From contig SWBL01000229.1 in assembly GCA_024195585.1 (NCBI GenBank), forward strand, positions 20,060 through 84,059: a DNA stretch of 64,000 bases, written 5' to 3'. The position numbers were made by a program, and so were the translations under genes. This stretch comes from Aureobasidium sp. EXF-3400. Taxonomy: Eukaryota > Ascomycota > Dothideomycetes > Dothideales > Saccotheciaceae. Below are positions 53,889 to 64,000 of this stretch, one piece after another. The notes below the pieces were generated by a model that was given only the letters and a program-made list of their open reading frames with translations, had not been told where the DNA came from and did no database searches. The number at the start of each line of letters is the position of its first letter. Position 1 is the stretch's first letter.

Positions 53889-55596
53889 TTACAAGACGTA
53901 ACGGTACATGGGACCGAAATTCTCAACACCAGTATTGGCTTCAACAGCTGCCTCTTTGGTTCCCTCGGTCGTCGCAATCCTGTTCTTTTGCTCCTCAATA
54001 GTGCCATATTGCTTATCAAACTTGCGGTTCTCATAGGCAAGTAGCGTACGTAAGAATAGTGCTAGCAAACCATTGAAAAACATGAAAGCTGCACATATAC
54101 TCTGCCCCTTGACGTAGAAAGGAGGAGTATTGTACACGCGCGTACCGAGAAGAGGACCGCACTGACCAACAAGGTTGAGCAGAACGAATGCTGCACCACG
54201 GCGATCGTCGTTGCCTTGGTTGTTGGTAACCCAGGGGAGGATATTGGCGATACAAGGGAAAACTCCAGATGCGGCGAGGAAGACGCCAGCGTAACGAGCT
54301 CCAGTGCTTTTCGCGACTGCCAGCATGATGTAACCGACACCTCCAATGATGGACAGGATGATGATGGTTAATCCACGTTGCTGGGTCTTGTCGGCAATCC
54401 AGGCAGAACCGATGGTAACGAGGAAACTCAAGAAGTACGGGGGTGCAGAAAGACCTTGCGCAGTGATGGACTCGAAACCCATCTCTTCCAGAATAGTGGG
54501 AAGGAAGACGGGCAATGAGGAGAACGACACATTGCACGAAAAGTACATGAGTGCTGTGCTGATAGCCACAGGATCGATGAAGGTTTTGCCAACGTCCTTC
54601 AACTTGATGCGGCCGACACGTTCGGTTGTTCCTGTCTGGCGAACACCTCTTGCAACTGCCACGCGCTTCTCTTCCTCGTTCAAGAACCTGGCAGTTTGTG
54701 GGCTATCGGGAAGGAAGAAATAGGCGACTGGTACCATTGCCAGAGTTGGGAGACCTTCTACAAGAAAGAGGAGCTTCCAGCTGGCGATGGCTGCGTGTCC
54801 AGAAGTGATGCCATAGGCGAGAGCTCCAGCGAAACACGTTGCGAGAGGTGCCGCTGTCTGAAAGTTAGCTCCGAATCGATTTAGACGGAATCACAAACGT
54901 ACCAGCAAGGAAGATACCACTGCGGAAGCCGACTTCATGACGAAGATAGAAGAAAGAAAGGAGGTAAGGTACACCAGGACCGTATGCAGCTTCGAATACA
55001 CCTAGTAAAAAGCTTCATAGGAATATGTCAGTAGATGCTACTGAAAGCCTCGAAAGACTAGCTTACCGAAGCACCATCTCTCCTTCCCAAGAGGTGACAG
55101 CTGCTTGACAACTTGAGATAACACCCCTTCAATGCGTTAGCTACCTTTGACATTTTGAGTAACAATAGCAAACTTACCAGCCAAAGATAGCCCAGGAGGC
55201 CCAAATGTGAGGAGGGAAGCGTTTCCAGCCAAGCACTTGAAACTGAAAAAGGATATACGAGATGTAAAAGATGGTCAAAAGCCATGAGTAGCGATCGGCA
55301 GTAAGGTCCAGAGCCTTAGCCATACCGGCAATTTTGGCATTGCCAATGTTGGAGCGATCGAGGAAGGCAAGTAGGTAGAGAGCCATGAGTAGCGGCACCA
55401 GATGCCAATCTATCTTGCGAACGACGCGTTTTTCGATAACGGGATCGATATATGGTGCTGAACCGCCATTGTCGACTGAAGCCTGTCGTGCTTCTAACTT
55501 GACGTCGTCAAAATTCTTTTCCAGGTCTTTTTCGGGTGTTGTGTTGGTCTGCGGTTGTTGGGGATCAATGCCCTCGGTCTTCTTGAAGAGACCCAT
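53889..55596 (-). CDS. MFS permease, Dal5/allantoate (anion:cation symporter) family
   Basis: Twelve-helix plasma-membrane transporter related to Dal5/Tna1, whose members carry allantoate, nicotinate, vitamins or other organic anions. Exons 55596-55178, 55126-55067, 55012-54903 and 54853-53889; introns of 51, 54 and 49 bases; 517 residues. The joins restore the helix 3-5 region typical of the family: WAIFGWGVISSCQAAVTSW, then EGEMVLRFLLGVFEAAYGPG, YLLSFFYLRHEVGFRSGIFL and AAAPLATCFAGALAYGI. The start MGLFKKTEGIDPQQPQTN is a cytosolic leader, followed by RKIDWHLVPLLMALYLLAFL, the usual helix 1 with DRSNIGNA. The tail ends GPMYRYVL. Acceptor choice in exon 4 (second of two AGs, ACAG) is set by phase. 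Confidence 0.9.
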
Positions 55597-56613
55597 GGCA
55601 GAATTGGATGTAGGGCGACAGTCGATAGGACGGTGACGGTCGAAGCAGGATTATAAAAATAATGATGTAGGTATTCAAGATGCAGTTCCCAACGCAAAAC
55701 AAAGAGGAAAGAGGTACTTGCGAAGCAGGAGATATCTTGTCTTATGGCTAACTTATCTTGACTCACCGTTACTACGTCAAAAGGATGTTCACGCCGCATT
55801 GCCGATCCATTTCTTGCATGTAGCCAACAAGGCCAGTCAAAATTGAGTGGAGTAGACCCGCTCTCCGCACTGCACCACCCAGATGGGGATATCGTGGGTG
55901 CGGATCAGCCACGGGGGTCACATAGTGGGGTATGACGAGCCGATATCCGGATATACATTCGGCATCTGAAGGCGCTTGGATGTGGTCAGCGATGGTCACA
56001 CACAGAGCCCGCTGTGTACGCCAGCAAAGAGGCTTCGTATTCAGCATGTGTTTCCAAAGATCCAGAGAGAAGGAGGAGAGTCACGATTCAGCTCATCAAG
56101 TTTTTCGGCAGCGTCATCGACGCCAAGCACCAACTTGGCGTGTGGGTGAAGGCTTGACAAAGCTTAACCCGACAGCCACGACGAGCTGTCAACATGTGCT
56201 TCTTGAGGTGCGAGCCTTGAAGCCATACCGTTACTCCTCTGATACAGATTCTCGACGTGACACGGTTTGATCAACTTAAAGTGCTCGACCCGAAGCATGC
56301 ACACCAAGACGGGATGCGAATCCTCCTTCGGTCCCCTCGGGCGGCTCCTTCGGCAGCGACGGTCCTGATCGGTCTTCTGTCCGACTCACAGCGACTACCG
56401 CCTTGTGTTTACGCGAAACTTAGACGCGTCTGCACCATATCTCTGGGTCCGATATCGTCTGTTCCGCGCTCTTCTGCCACATCTCGCACCTTGTCTACGC
56501 TATCTCGTCGTGACTTGCGCTCACGACGCGCACATCAAAGACTTACTTGTAGAAAAAGATAAGGCAATTCAAAGATTGGGAAACACGATGCTTTTGATCA
56601 CTAGCTATCCGTC
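55597..56613. promoter_or_regulatory. Permease promoter / MCT 3' region
   Basis: 1 kb between two minus-strand transporter genes. It contains a 12-base perfect palindrome at 55943-55954 and nearby CGG/CCG triplets of the kind read by Zn2Cys6 regulators. No coding frame is convincing. Confidence 0.4.
55943..55954. promoter_or_regulatory. Palindrome ATATCCGGATAT, possible zinc-cluster regulator site
   Basis: Perfect 12-base palindrome about 350 bases upstream of the permease ATG, with another CGG at about 55960. A regulator is not known. Confidence 0.3.
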
Positions 56614-58040
56614 TCAAATCTTCTTCCTAAGCACTAATCCACCATGAAGCAATCGAGAGACCATCAAAAAGCATGCGCCCACAATCGCAGCCGAGCCCGA
56701 GAATGCCCAAGTGGCAGCAAAGCCATGTTCTCTCAAGATCGCGCCAGAGATTGGAGTGCCAGCAAGCATACCAAGACCAATCGTCGCACAAGCCATACCA
56801 ATCCGTGTTCCAATAACTGCTCTGCTCGGCGATATCGAGACACCGAGTGCAGGGATGATCGATACGATGGAGCCAGAGAAGAAGCCGTAAAGACAGGATA
56901 CAGCGATCAGCGATGACTGTGTCTTTGCAGGGATGAAGCAAAAGGCCAAAGCGCCGGTGGTAAGAACACAAGGAATGACGACGTTGAACAGACCGATCCT
57001 GGCTGCGACAAGATTGGGCCCAACTCTGCCGAAAATGGAGCCAGCAGTGATTATGGGAAGGAGGTAGAAAGCGAGCTCTCTGGATGTGATGCCGTACTCT
57101 ATGGCATACACCTCGATGTACACAAACGGCGTCCAAGTCCCGAGGAAGGCAATCATGGACCCGATCACATAGACTGTGAATGCGGGCTCTTTCCATGCAT
57201 CCATATCAAAGACCTTGCGGCGTTGAGAAGGCAGAGAGCGAACGCGGAGCACAGCGTTTGAGACCAAAAGAGTACCCAATGCAATGTACGCAATCACACG
57301 AGTAGCAGCTGCGAACCCAATCTTTGGCTGAAGCGTGTGAAACACGATAGGGTAAATGGTGCCGCCTAGAACAGTCAGTGGTAGTTCTCTCACATGAGCT
57401 TCCAGTCATGACTTACCAAGACCACTACCAGCAGCAGCCAAACCCATGGCAATGAAGAACTTCTTCTCCGAAAAGTATGTCGAGAGAATGGCAAGCGAAG
57501 GAGAGAAAAGACATCCTTGACCCAGACCAACGGCAAAGGCTTGCGAAAGCATGATTTGCCAGAGCTTGGTGGATACACTTGTTGTTGCCATGCCCAGCAC
57601 GATAAGTGATGAACCTGTGATGAGGAGCATACGGAAGTAACCTGCGTCAAACAGAGGCCCGGTTAGAGCACCAGCGAGCAACATTAGGTAAGCCTGAATA
57701 GAGCCAATCCATGCAATAGTTGATGGTGAATACTCGTGCAGAGGACCAAGTGCGTAGTAAGTACCGAAAGATCCAAAGGCATTGACGAGACCCCTGAGGA
57801 TCATAAGCAAGGAACATCAGGCAGAGTTCTTGATACTTACCATGTGTTGAACCAGAGGAAGAATGCACCCAAAACTTGCAGCCAAGCAACCAGTCCACCG
57901 TTGGGGATGTCATCCACGGTCTGGTCTGCTTGTTCAATATCAGAGATACTGCATGATTGAATGGATTCAGAAGTCAACTCGACTGTTGAGAAGTGAGTCA
58001 CTTCTTTCTCGACATCAGATAAAGATAAGATAGAAGACAT
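56614..58040 (-). CDS. MFS monocarboxylate-type transporter (MCT/Mch family)
   Basis: Exons 58040-57841, 57793-57417 and 57365-56614; introns of 47 and 51 bases (both GTAAGT); 442 residues. After a 47-residue acidic cytosolic start, the first helix is GGLVAWLQVLGAFFLWFNTW. The join gives WGLVNAFGSFGTYYALGPL, the MCT signature between helices 1 and 2. Further family motifs are SPSTIAWIGSIQAYLML, GLGQGCLFSPSLAILSTYF and GLGGTIYPIVFHTLQP. Fungal members move monocarboxylates or riboflavin (Mch5); the substrate here is unknown. It lies next to the Dal5-type permease in the same orientation, which may mean a nutrient-uptake island rather than co-regulation. Confidence 0.9.
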
Positions 58041-58102
58041 TGTGCTCAGAGATGACTGGAAGGTGTTATTGATGCCATTATTTCGAGGCCGTCCTCCATC
58101 GA

Positions 58103-58110
58103 TTTATATA
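58103..58110 (-). promoter_or_regulatory. TATA box candidate of the MCT gene
   Basis: TATATAAA on the minus strand, 63 to 70 bases upstream of ATG 58040. Confidence 0.4.
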
Positions 58111-59026
58111 AGTCTATCGCAGAACATCTGCTACCATAACACAAGTACAGAATTCCTTTTCTCGCGAATACCGAAGCATCTCTCACATGTCACGGAGTCG
58201 CCGTACACGTTCTCAGACAATGGTCAAGGTATTGTGCGTAGACCGGTAGCTTCGTTGTGTATGAAGGATGGTAACGTTTACAGGCCGACCGTTGGTTGAA
58301 TAACATTAGGGCTACTATCAAGGCTGACGTTGTGTTCAGCTGAATCGCAGATGAGACAGAAGGTACATACAAAGCAAATCTCGGATGAGAGATAGCAAGC
58401 TGCCAACGAACAAGGTTGCGAGTCAGTGAGATCTCTCCCTCGGAAGGAAAGTTTTGGCTGCCGGACGCGCAACGGGTTTCCTGAGGCTTGCGCGACTCCA
58501 GCTGAAAGATCAGAGACCGGGTTTCAACGACCATGTGTGGTAGTTAGGGTTCTTCTTTTTCCCATTTGAGCTAATGTGCATGTCCGAGTTCATATGTTAG
58601 TCGCAATCGACCAATGATATAACGTTTTTGATGAAAATGGCATGGAGATGGTGGGTAGGTTTTCACGACACCAAAAAGCTTGACTGACATTGGCATTGGA
58701 GATCGATCCACGCTCCGACCACATGGCTTATGGAACACCTTCGGAAGCTCGACTACTCTTACCTATTTCCATATTCGTCGTTACAGTTGCTTATCCATCC
58801 TCAGCTCTTCTCTTTGTTTTTCCGGTACACAGTGAAACGTATATCCAGTAGGGCATTTCGGGGTTCTCCTAGCTTCGAATTGCTTTGCTCACGTCGGCGA
58901 GTCCATCAAGCAACCAGAGGATGGATGGGTCGGACATACCGATAAACCGATATGATCAATATCTGTATCTGGTCAAGTAAGGTGACTACGGTGACTATGG
59001 CGACAACAAGAGGATGAGTCTTCGAG

Positions 59027-59033
59027 TATATAA
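59027..59033 (+). promoter_or_regulatory. TATA box candidate of the 98-residue gene
   Basis: TATATAA about 155 bases upstream of ATG 59187, leaving a C/A-rich leader of roughly 120 bases. Confidence 0.45.
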
Positions 59034-59186
59034 TCAGGTCAGTAGCAGACAGAGAATACCACTTCCCATCAAACAATAATCCAATCTTCCAGCATCAGCA
59101 AGTCCTGCATCTATCAATTTACATTCTGATCATCTTATCTTGAATCACCAATTCACCTACCACCACCTACTCTCCCACTCTTCAAG

Positions 59187-59541
59187 ATGTTCACAATGGC
59201 AATGTCACCATTCTCGCGACCTTCCACTCCCGAATCAGACTACCCACCCTCACCTCGCTCAATTCTCGAGGAATACTTCATGGACATTGAAGACATCCAA
59301 GACATTGATGCAATTTCAATCACATCTTCAGTCTCATCTTCAATCTCTACCACATCACAGAAAGTATTCAAGACTTTCCTATCAGGTGAGTCAATTTCAT
59401 GCTAGCTTTGATGACAAAAATTGGTTGACTGATGTTTTTAAAGGTCTTTCGTACCCAAAGAGAAAGCTGTCGCAAATACTGGTTCCAGAAGTTGACTTTG
59501 AGTTCGAGTTTCCCAGTCTTGAGAATGTGTTTCCTTCTTGA
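59187..59541 (+). CDS. Small acidic protein, unknown (98 residues)
   Basis: Exons 59187-59385 and 59444-59541; 58-base intron (GTGAGT donor, GACTGAT branch, AAAG acceptor); the frame closes exactly. The protein starts MFTMAMSPFSRPSTPESDYP (a Ser/Pro-rich start with possible phosphosites). It then has an acidic/hydrophobic helix (SILEEYFMDIEDIQDID), a Ser/Thr-rich run, and after the junction GLSYPKRKLSQILVPEVDF with an acidic aromatic end (FEFEFPSLENVF). No family recognised. The TATA box, long leader and small product suggest an inducible gene. A second in-frame ATG lies four codons later. Confidence 0.65.
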
Positions 59542-59923
59542 TTTGCATGAGTTGCGAGCAAGGTGCTTTCCTTTGTTATAGTGTTGGATGAAGTTGCTGG
59601 TACAAAATTCGGTTGCAGTTGGAGAAGGAAGACGAATTAGGGCCTTGGAGTTCATGGGCTTTGTAAAGAGCAGTTAGTCGGTGTGTTTTGGTGATTTTAT
59701 CTCTTTTGTTTTTCCTTTTGTTGAAATGTCGTTATTCTTCCCGGAAGTGTTGAAGCTCTCTATATACCAGATCAACAGTAAAGTATTTCACTCAACCGCC
59801 TTTGTCTTGTGTGTGCCGTCAGTCACTTTGGTAAACTTCTCTCGAGAAACGGAGAAATGGGTAAAAGTACATTTTTCCTCGTCCCACATAACATACAGAG
59901 AGGGGATGTTTATATATATATGC
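59542..59923. other. Intergenic, convergent 3' ends
   Basis: 382 bases of T-rich 3' sequence between the small gene and COQ1. No gene seen. Confidence 0.45.
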
Positions 59924-61302
59924 CTACTTTCTCCTCTGCAGAACTTTTGTACACATGTCCAAGAGGCCGGCCTTGGCCTGACTCTCCGGGAAGAAAGCGA
60001 TAGCTTCGCGAGCCTTGTTGATATAATCTTCTGCCATGGCACGAGTTTGTTCAATACCATTGCTCTGGATGACAAGGTCATGCGCCTGATTGACGTTAGC
60101 TTATTTAGCATTGTGCGCTGAATGTTGTGGAGTCTCACTCTTTTCACATCACCTTGCTCGGCGAATCGCCTGCCCACAAGGGTACCGAGCTCCTTGTTGT
60201 CTTTCCAGGCGAAAAGCAGAGGAGCGGTAGCCAAACCCAGCTCCAAGTCGGCACCAGCAGGCTTGCCGAGCTCGGCTCCGCTAACGGTGTAGTCCAGCAT
60301 GTCGTCAACTAGCTGGAAGGCAAGACCGAGGTTCTTTCCGTAGCTGTACGCAGCTTCTACTACATCCGGCGAGCAGTTGCCCAAGATGGCGGCAGCCCTT
60401 GTAGATTTACTGATAAGCGAAGCGGACTTCAGATATGTCTTTTGCAGATAGTATTCCATTGTCTCTTGACTGTAGGCGGGGTGCTTCTCGTTCGAGGCGG
60501 TGTTCTTGAGCTGCATGAATTCACCTTCGATCAAGTTGGCGATGACAGTAGCGAGCAACTCTGTGACTTCAGGATCCCTCAGACGGGCAAGGGCGACAGA
60601 GGCGCGACCGAGCATGAAATCGCCAGCAAGAACAGCCATCTTGTTACCGAACTGGATGTTGGCCGAGGGAGCGGAGCGGCGAGAGATAGAGTTGTCAATG
60701 ACATCGTCGTGGAGGAGGGAGGCAGTGTGGATGAGTTCGGTGATTTCGGCGAGGCGACGTTGCGAGGGGAGGACGGAGGTATCGGAGACATCCTCTACGA
60801 CAGGAGGAGAGGTCAGGGGAGACTCGGGGTTAGAGTCTGCAAGGACGGTGGAAGGTGACATAGGTGTATCGACATCGAGGACTGTGGGAGTTGATCGGTC
60901 GTGCTTGAGGGTCAAGGCAGTGGCTTGTGACATGAGCAAGACCAGCATGGGGCGGACATATTTGCCCTCGGATTGGGTGTAGTACTTTGCGACAGTGTCC
61001 AGCATGGGGTGACCAGAGCCGAGTAGCTGTTGAATGTTTCCAGTCAAGAACTTGAGTTCTTTGGCGACGGATTGTAGAGGGTCAATGCCGATTGGTGAGG
61101 GAGCGGCATTGGCGAACATGTGTTTGGCCGTCTGAATAGCAGCGGCGACTGACGACTGGTGCCGCCGTTGCGAAGGCAGACATGAGGGTATTGATCGTGG
61201 GCGCGGCGGGGGGAGGTGTGCGGATCTGTAACATGAGGCTCGGTATGACGGCGACAGCGAGGTTACGGCGAGCGTCGATGCTCGAGCTCTGGGAGCACTC
61301 AT
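59924..61302 (-). CDS. COQ1: Mitochondrial polyprenyl diphosphate synthase (Coq1)
   Basis: Trans-prenyltransferase making the isoprenoid tail of ubiquinone in the mitochondrial matrix. Exons 61302-60139 and 60085-59924; 53-base intron (GTGAGA, GCTAAC, ATCAG); 441 residues. The N-terminal 60 residues are Arg/Ser-rich without acids (MSAPRARASTLAVTSL; SQRRHQSSVAAAIQ), a matrix targeting signal. The first aspartate-rich motif is LLHDDVIDNSISRR, the second LVDDMLDYTVSG; also GNKMAVLAGDFMLGRASVAL. The join gives AHDLVIQSNGIEQTRAMAED and ends KVLQRRK. A Pro/Ser-rich insert (about 140-175) between helices is usual in filamentous fungi. ATG 61302 was chosen over 61434 because it starts the targeting peptide. 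The chain length made cannot be read from sequence. Confidence 0.94.
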
Positions 61303-61547
61303 TCTGGGGATAAAGACAGCGCGAACAAAATGACACCCGCTGGAACTCCAATTGTAACAGGAAGGAAGGCTTGGACGGTTCAAGGAAAGAGCGATGGTGG
61401 CCAATTGGAGCGTTCTCGAAGGACCAAACTCCATTCAACCATGATGCTGATGGCATTTTCGCTGAAACTCTGGAGACGCTGTGGTCCGAGCTCAATCCAT
61501 ACACGAGCAACAGGAATCGTCATCACCACCTTCTTCCAGACGCCCTG

Positions 61548-62327
61548 ATGGTCCTATTGACACTGACTCCTGCTGCCACATCTGCTGTTGAGCTGTACCA
61601 TCAACTATCCCATCAGAAAGACGATGTCTCATCAAGCGACCCCTCCTTGAGCGAGCCCACCATCGGTGCTCCTGTATCACATGCACAATTGATCCAAGTT
61701 GCGCGCTTCCTGCGCGAAAGTCAACTACCCAACAAGAATGACTTCCGACTTGATACTCTGCTCAAGGGAGCGAACATCTATGTGCCGCCCCCGAAACCGA
61801 AGCCTCAGCCAGTATGCACACACTCGACCATGCCTCCCTCGCAATTGCACTTTACTGACACCACTCGATAGACTGCCGAGTATACCGCCCTGATGGCCCG
61901 TCTTCGCAGAGAGGAGGAAAATATTGCATACCAACGCTTGATCAATCCGACTTCGTCCATCCCCGAGCCAGCTCGTATACGAGTAGAAGACGAAGAAGAT
62001 GAAGTGACCTATACAGACGTCAATCGCCAACTAGCACTCATTATCAATGTCCTCGTCTCCATCATCGCCTGCAGCGTCGCCATCTGGATAGCTGCCCGTC
62101 ACTGGAGCGTTCCTCAGAGAATGGCTTTGAGCATGTTCGGGAGTGGTACTGTTGCTTTCGCCGAGGTCGCAATCTACATGGGCTACCTGAGGCGCATCAA
62201 GGACGCTAAACAAGTCGAAGGAAAGAGGACCGAAACAAAGGAAGTCGTCGAGACTTGGGTCATCGAGAAGAAGAATCCCAAGAGCGAACATGAACTCAGA
62301 CAGAGGAAGGGCGGCAAGCATAGATAG
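61548..62327 (+). CDS. VMA12: V-ATPase assembly factor Vma12/Vph2 (TMEM199 family)
   Basis: ER membrane protein that, with Vma21 and Vma22, assembles the V-ATPase Vo sector. Exons 61548-61811 and 61872-62327; 60-base intron (GTATGC donor, GATAG acceptor); 239 residues. The start MVLLTLTPAATSAVE is typical of fungal members. The domain signature is LDTLLKGANIYVPPPKPKPQ, and the join leads to TAEYTALMARLRREEENIAY. Two membrane helices follow (ALIINVLVSIIACSVAIWIA and FGSGTVAFAEVAIYMGYL), with a basic cytosolic tail. The open frame extends upstream, but 61548 is the first ATG in it. Divergent from COQ1, about 245 bases apart. Confidence 0.9.
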
Positions 62328-62769
62328 ACCTCAATTCTGAATTTGAGAATTAGCCAACATTGTTGCTCCGCTCGTCACCACATTTGTGAAGTTTGCATCG
62401 ACACTAAGGTCACATTTGCAAAAATACATGGTTGGTCGGAGTTGTTGGAGTCAGAAACACTGCTTCTGCGTGGCCCACTGATCATAAACACGACCAAATA
62501 TCAAACTTGCCATTTTGACTCGACGACAACACCTAGGTTCATATTTGATGCACATAACTTTATATATACCATTTAAATACTTATTAACTGCCAATAGTCG
62601 CCAAACAACTCCTTTTGCTGTTCATTAAGTCGAAAGAAAGTGTGGATGTTATACTGCCAGGGTTGTAGGAGAAGCGTCGGACTTGGTCGATTTCAGACCT
62701 CAGTAGCACATACCCGAAAGTATCAGCCCAAGTACCTATTGTATCGTCCTCGATAAGACATCCACAAGT
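62328..62769. other. Intergenic, convergent 3' ends
   Basis: 442 bases between VMA12 and the small membrane protein. Nothing recognised. Confidence 0.45.
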
Positions 62770-63156
62770 CTACACATCATGGCGTACAGGTCTCTGTGCC
62801 TGTGACATATTTACCAATTCATAAGATCCCGGTGCGTCATGACTTGGTCTCGTTGGCTCGTACGCTGGTAATGGTTGAGCGATGTCGTAGACTGGCGGGG
62901 CCAATTCCACTGCTTCGCCATGACGATTTCCTGGTTCTGTGGGTCTTGCTCGGGTAGGCCATTTTGTAGGCCATGCTGGTACTCCATCTTGTGTATCTGC
63001 TAGTTCTTTGGTGTACTTCAGCTTGCGGTTGCGATACAAGAACCATCCGATAAGAAGGATGACGATTCCAATAACGATGACTACGGCTGCTATGACACCA
63101 GCTCGAGCGCCTTTGGAGAGTCCGTTATGTTTGGATCCGCCATTGGAGTACACCAT
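62770..63156 (-). CDS. Small single-pass membrane protein, unknown
   Basis: 128 residues, single exon from ATG 63156. A short N-terminus (MVYSNGGSKHNGLSKGARAG) precedes one membrane helix (VIAAVVIVIGIVILLIGWFL) and a basic YRNRKLKY stop-transfer. The cytosolic tail is Pro-rich (VYDIAQPLPAYEPTRPSHDA, a PPxY-like/LPxY context that could recruit WW-domain ubiquitin ligases such as Rsp5). No signal peptide, so a type III topology is likely. The frame is open upstream to a possible acceptor near 63200, so an additional 5' exon cannot be excluded. Family not recognised; similar short proteins are common in dothideomycetes. Confidence 0.55.
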   Translation of the reverse strand: MVYSNGGSKHNGLSKGARAGVIAAVVIVIGIVILLIGWFLYRNRKLKYTKELADTQDGVPAWPTKWPTRARPTEPGNRHGEAVELAPPVYDIAQPLPAYEPTRPSHDAPGSYELVNMSQAQRPVRHDV

Positions 63157-64000
63157 GGCGGCTGGTTGTATGCGACGATCACAGTAGAGCTTCTGGATAA
63201 ACCTGTACCTGGTTAGCGGTCACATAATTTCGTCTGCGATATGTAGAGAGCATACCAAAAGAGATTCAACTCAAGGTGGAGACTCCGAAACCTCAGCAGG
63301 CACAAACCTTCATTAAGTACCTACATGAACACCACGAACAGATCCAGCGCCTACAAAGCACTGCATATCGCAACCAACGCAGCAATATATGCCGCATAGC
63401 TAAGCCAGACACACATCGAATGCTTATCTCCCATGCTAAGATGGTCAAGCTTGCCAGCCAATACCTTGAAGATGCGAGAATGTCCCTAGTCCATTTAAGC
63501 AAGCTTCGAGAAAGGTACAAAATGTGCTCGAAAATAGCAGGCGAACCACAGATGCAGAAATCAGGCGTGTGACACTGTTTATCGTTCACTTGTGTATCGT
63601 GTGGCTGCGAAGGATTCAAGTCGAGGGATGCTGTTTTTCACCTGCCGCTTTTGTCTTTATGACCATACGGAACATCCTCCTGATTCAAAGAGGATTATGT
63701 CGCGTGAGTGATGTTTACGAGGAAGGATGATCGTTTTGCATGGAAATGAATCTCCGTGGGTAGGGAAAAATGATGAAGAAGACCCGTTCTACGCGTTGAT
63801 GAGACGCGACCTGGACGCTGCGGTATGCGGGGAGTCGAACAATGCTCCCCTCTTGCATCGCAAAAGACAAGGTATATTGACTTATCTGAAAGCATGTCTT
63901 TTACATACGGCCACAGTCAGCTGAAAACTGGGCATCCCGTCCGCTCTGCCATACATAAGCAGTTGAACGGCAGATTAGTACTACGGTGGGTGACCACGTG
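63157..64000. other. Right edge: unresolved, possible exons
   Basis: No complete gene could be built. A plus-strand frame is open from 63228 to 63572 with helix-like sequence (HEHHEQIQRLQSTAYRNQ; KMVKLASQYLEDARMSL) but no ATG near its start. A second frame from ATG 63727 (MIVLHGNESPWVGKNDEE, then DPFYALMRRDLDAA) meets a GTATGC donor-like site at 63832 and could be the 5' exon of a gene leaving the window. Confidence 0.35.

Larger units (their letters stand above)
58041..59186. promoter_or_regulatory. Divergent intergenic region, MCT and the 98-residue gene
   Basis: 1.15 kb. A TATA-like box lies on the minus strand at 58103-58110, 63 bases before the MCT ATG; another lies on the plus strand at 59027-59033. 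No coding sequence seen between. Confidence 0.45.

Noticed and set aside
54854..55126. Apparent frameshift in the Dal5-type permease between exons 2 and 3
   Set aside because: It came from a miscount at a line break. Exon 2 is 60 bases and the frame runs cleanly through WEGEMVLRFLLG, so the gene is intact.
61371..61547. N-terminal extension of VMA12
   Set aside because: The frame has no ATG before 61548, and the family N-terminus begins at that methionine.

Overview
This window is a gene-dense stretch of nuclear DNA from a filamentous ascomycete (Pezizomycotina). The evidence is short introns (mostly 46 to 70 bases) with GTAAGT/GTATGT-type donors and CTAAC/CTGAC branch sites, one to four exons per gene, genes on both strands with 60 to 900 base gaps, and fungal-only families (Ssd1, Rox3-type Med19, Zn2Cys6 regulator, Dal5-type permease, fungal Csn12 homologue). 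The mix of proteins fits a dothideomycete, perhaps Aureobasidium-like, but the species cannot be fixed from the sequence alone. I saw no tRNA, rRNA, CRISPR array or recognisable transposon.

Layout. 1-1890 (-) is ERB1, cut by the left edge. Then: Zn2Cys6 factor (+), RAD10/ERCC1 (-), MED19/ROX3 (+), putative amidoligase (-), small conserved-looking acidic protein (-), PPPDE/DeSI-type isopeptidase (+), SNF5-family remodeller subunit with a GATA finger (-), CPD1 phosphodiesterase (+), SSD1 (-), GLE1 (+), PRP46 (+), a four-exon fungal protein (+), prefoldin 5 (-), ORC1 (+), GT8-like glycosyltransferase (-), BTB-like protein (-), AlkB-like dioxygenase with CUE and GRF modules (-), PEX7 (+), CSN12 (-), SH3-domain membrane protein (-). 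A 2.8 kb sparse stretch follows (41.5-44.3 kb) that may hold a spliced micro-ORF. Next come an F-box-like protein (-), a possible 73-residue protein (-), RPL19 (+), a CCCH-finger protein with an NYN-like domain (+), a peroxisomal alpha/beta hydrolase (-), a possible 57-residue protein (-), two MFS transporters (-), a 98-residue protein (+), COQ1 (-), VMA12 (+), a small single-pass membrane protein (-), and an unresolved right edge.

The genes do not form one pathway. Most are housekeeping: ribosome biogenesis and translation (ERB1, RPL19, SSD1, GLE1), transcription and chromatin (MED19, SNF5 family), splicing (PRP46), replication and repair (RAD10, ORC1, AlkB), folding (prefoldin 5), and organelles (PEX7, COQ1, VMA12). 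Accessory content sits in three places: the amidoligase/acidic protein/isopeptidase neighbourhood (6.9-11.0 kb), the GT8/BTB region (30-34 kb), and the transporter island (53-58 kb). Several divergent pairs share promoters of about 200 to 500 bases (ERB1/Zn2Cys6, RAD10/MED19, prefoldin 5/ORC1, AlkB/PEX7, COQ1/VMA12).

Gene models were built by hand: exon joins were chosen from splice signals and reading-frame phase and checked by length. The best finds beyond routine annotation are an RPL19 start codon split by an intron, several small two-exon genes missed by single-frame ORF calling, and the amidoligase neighbourhood.
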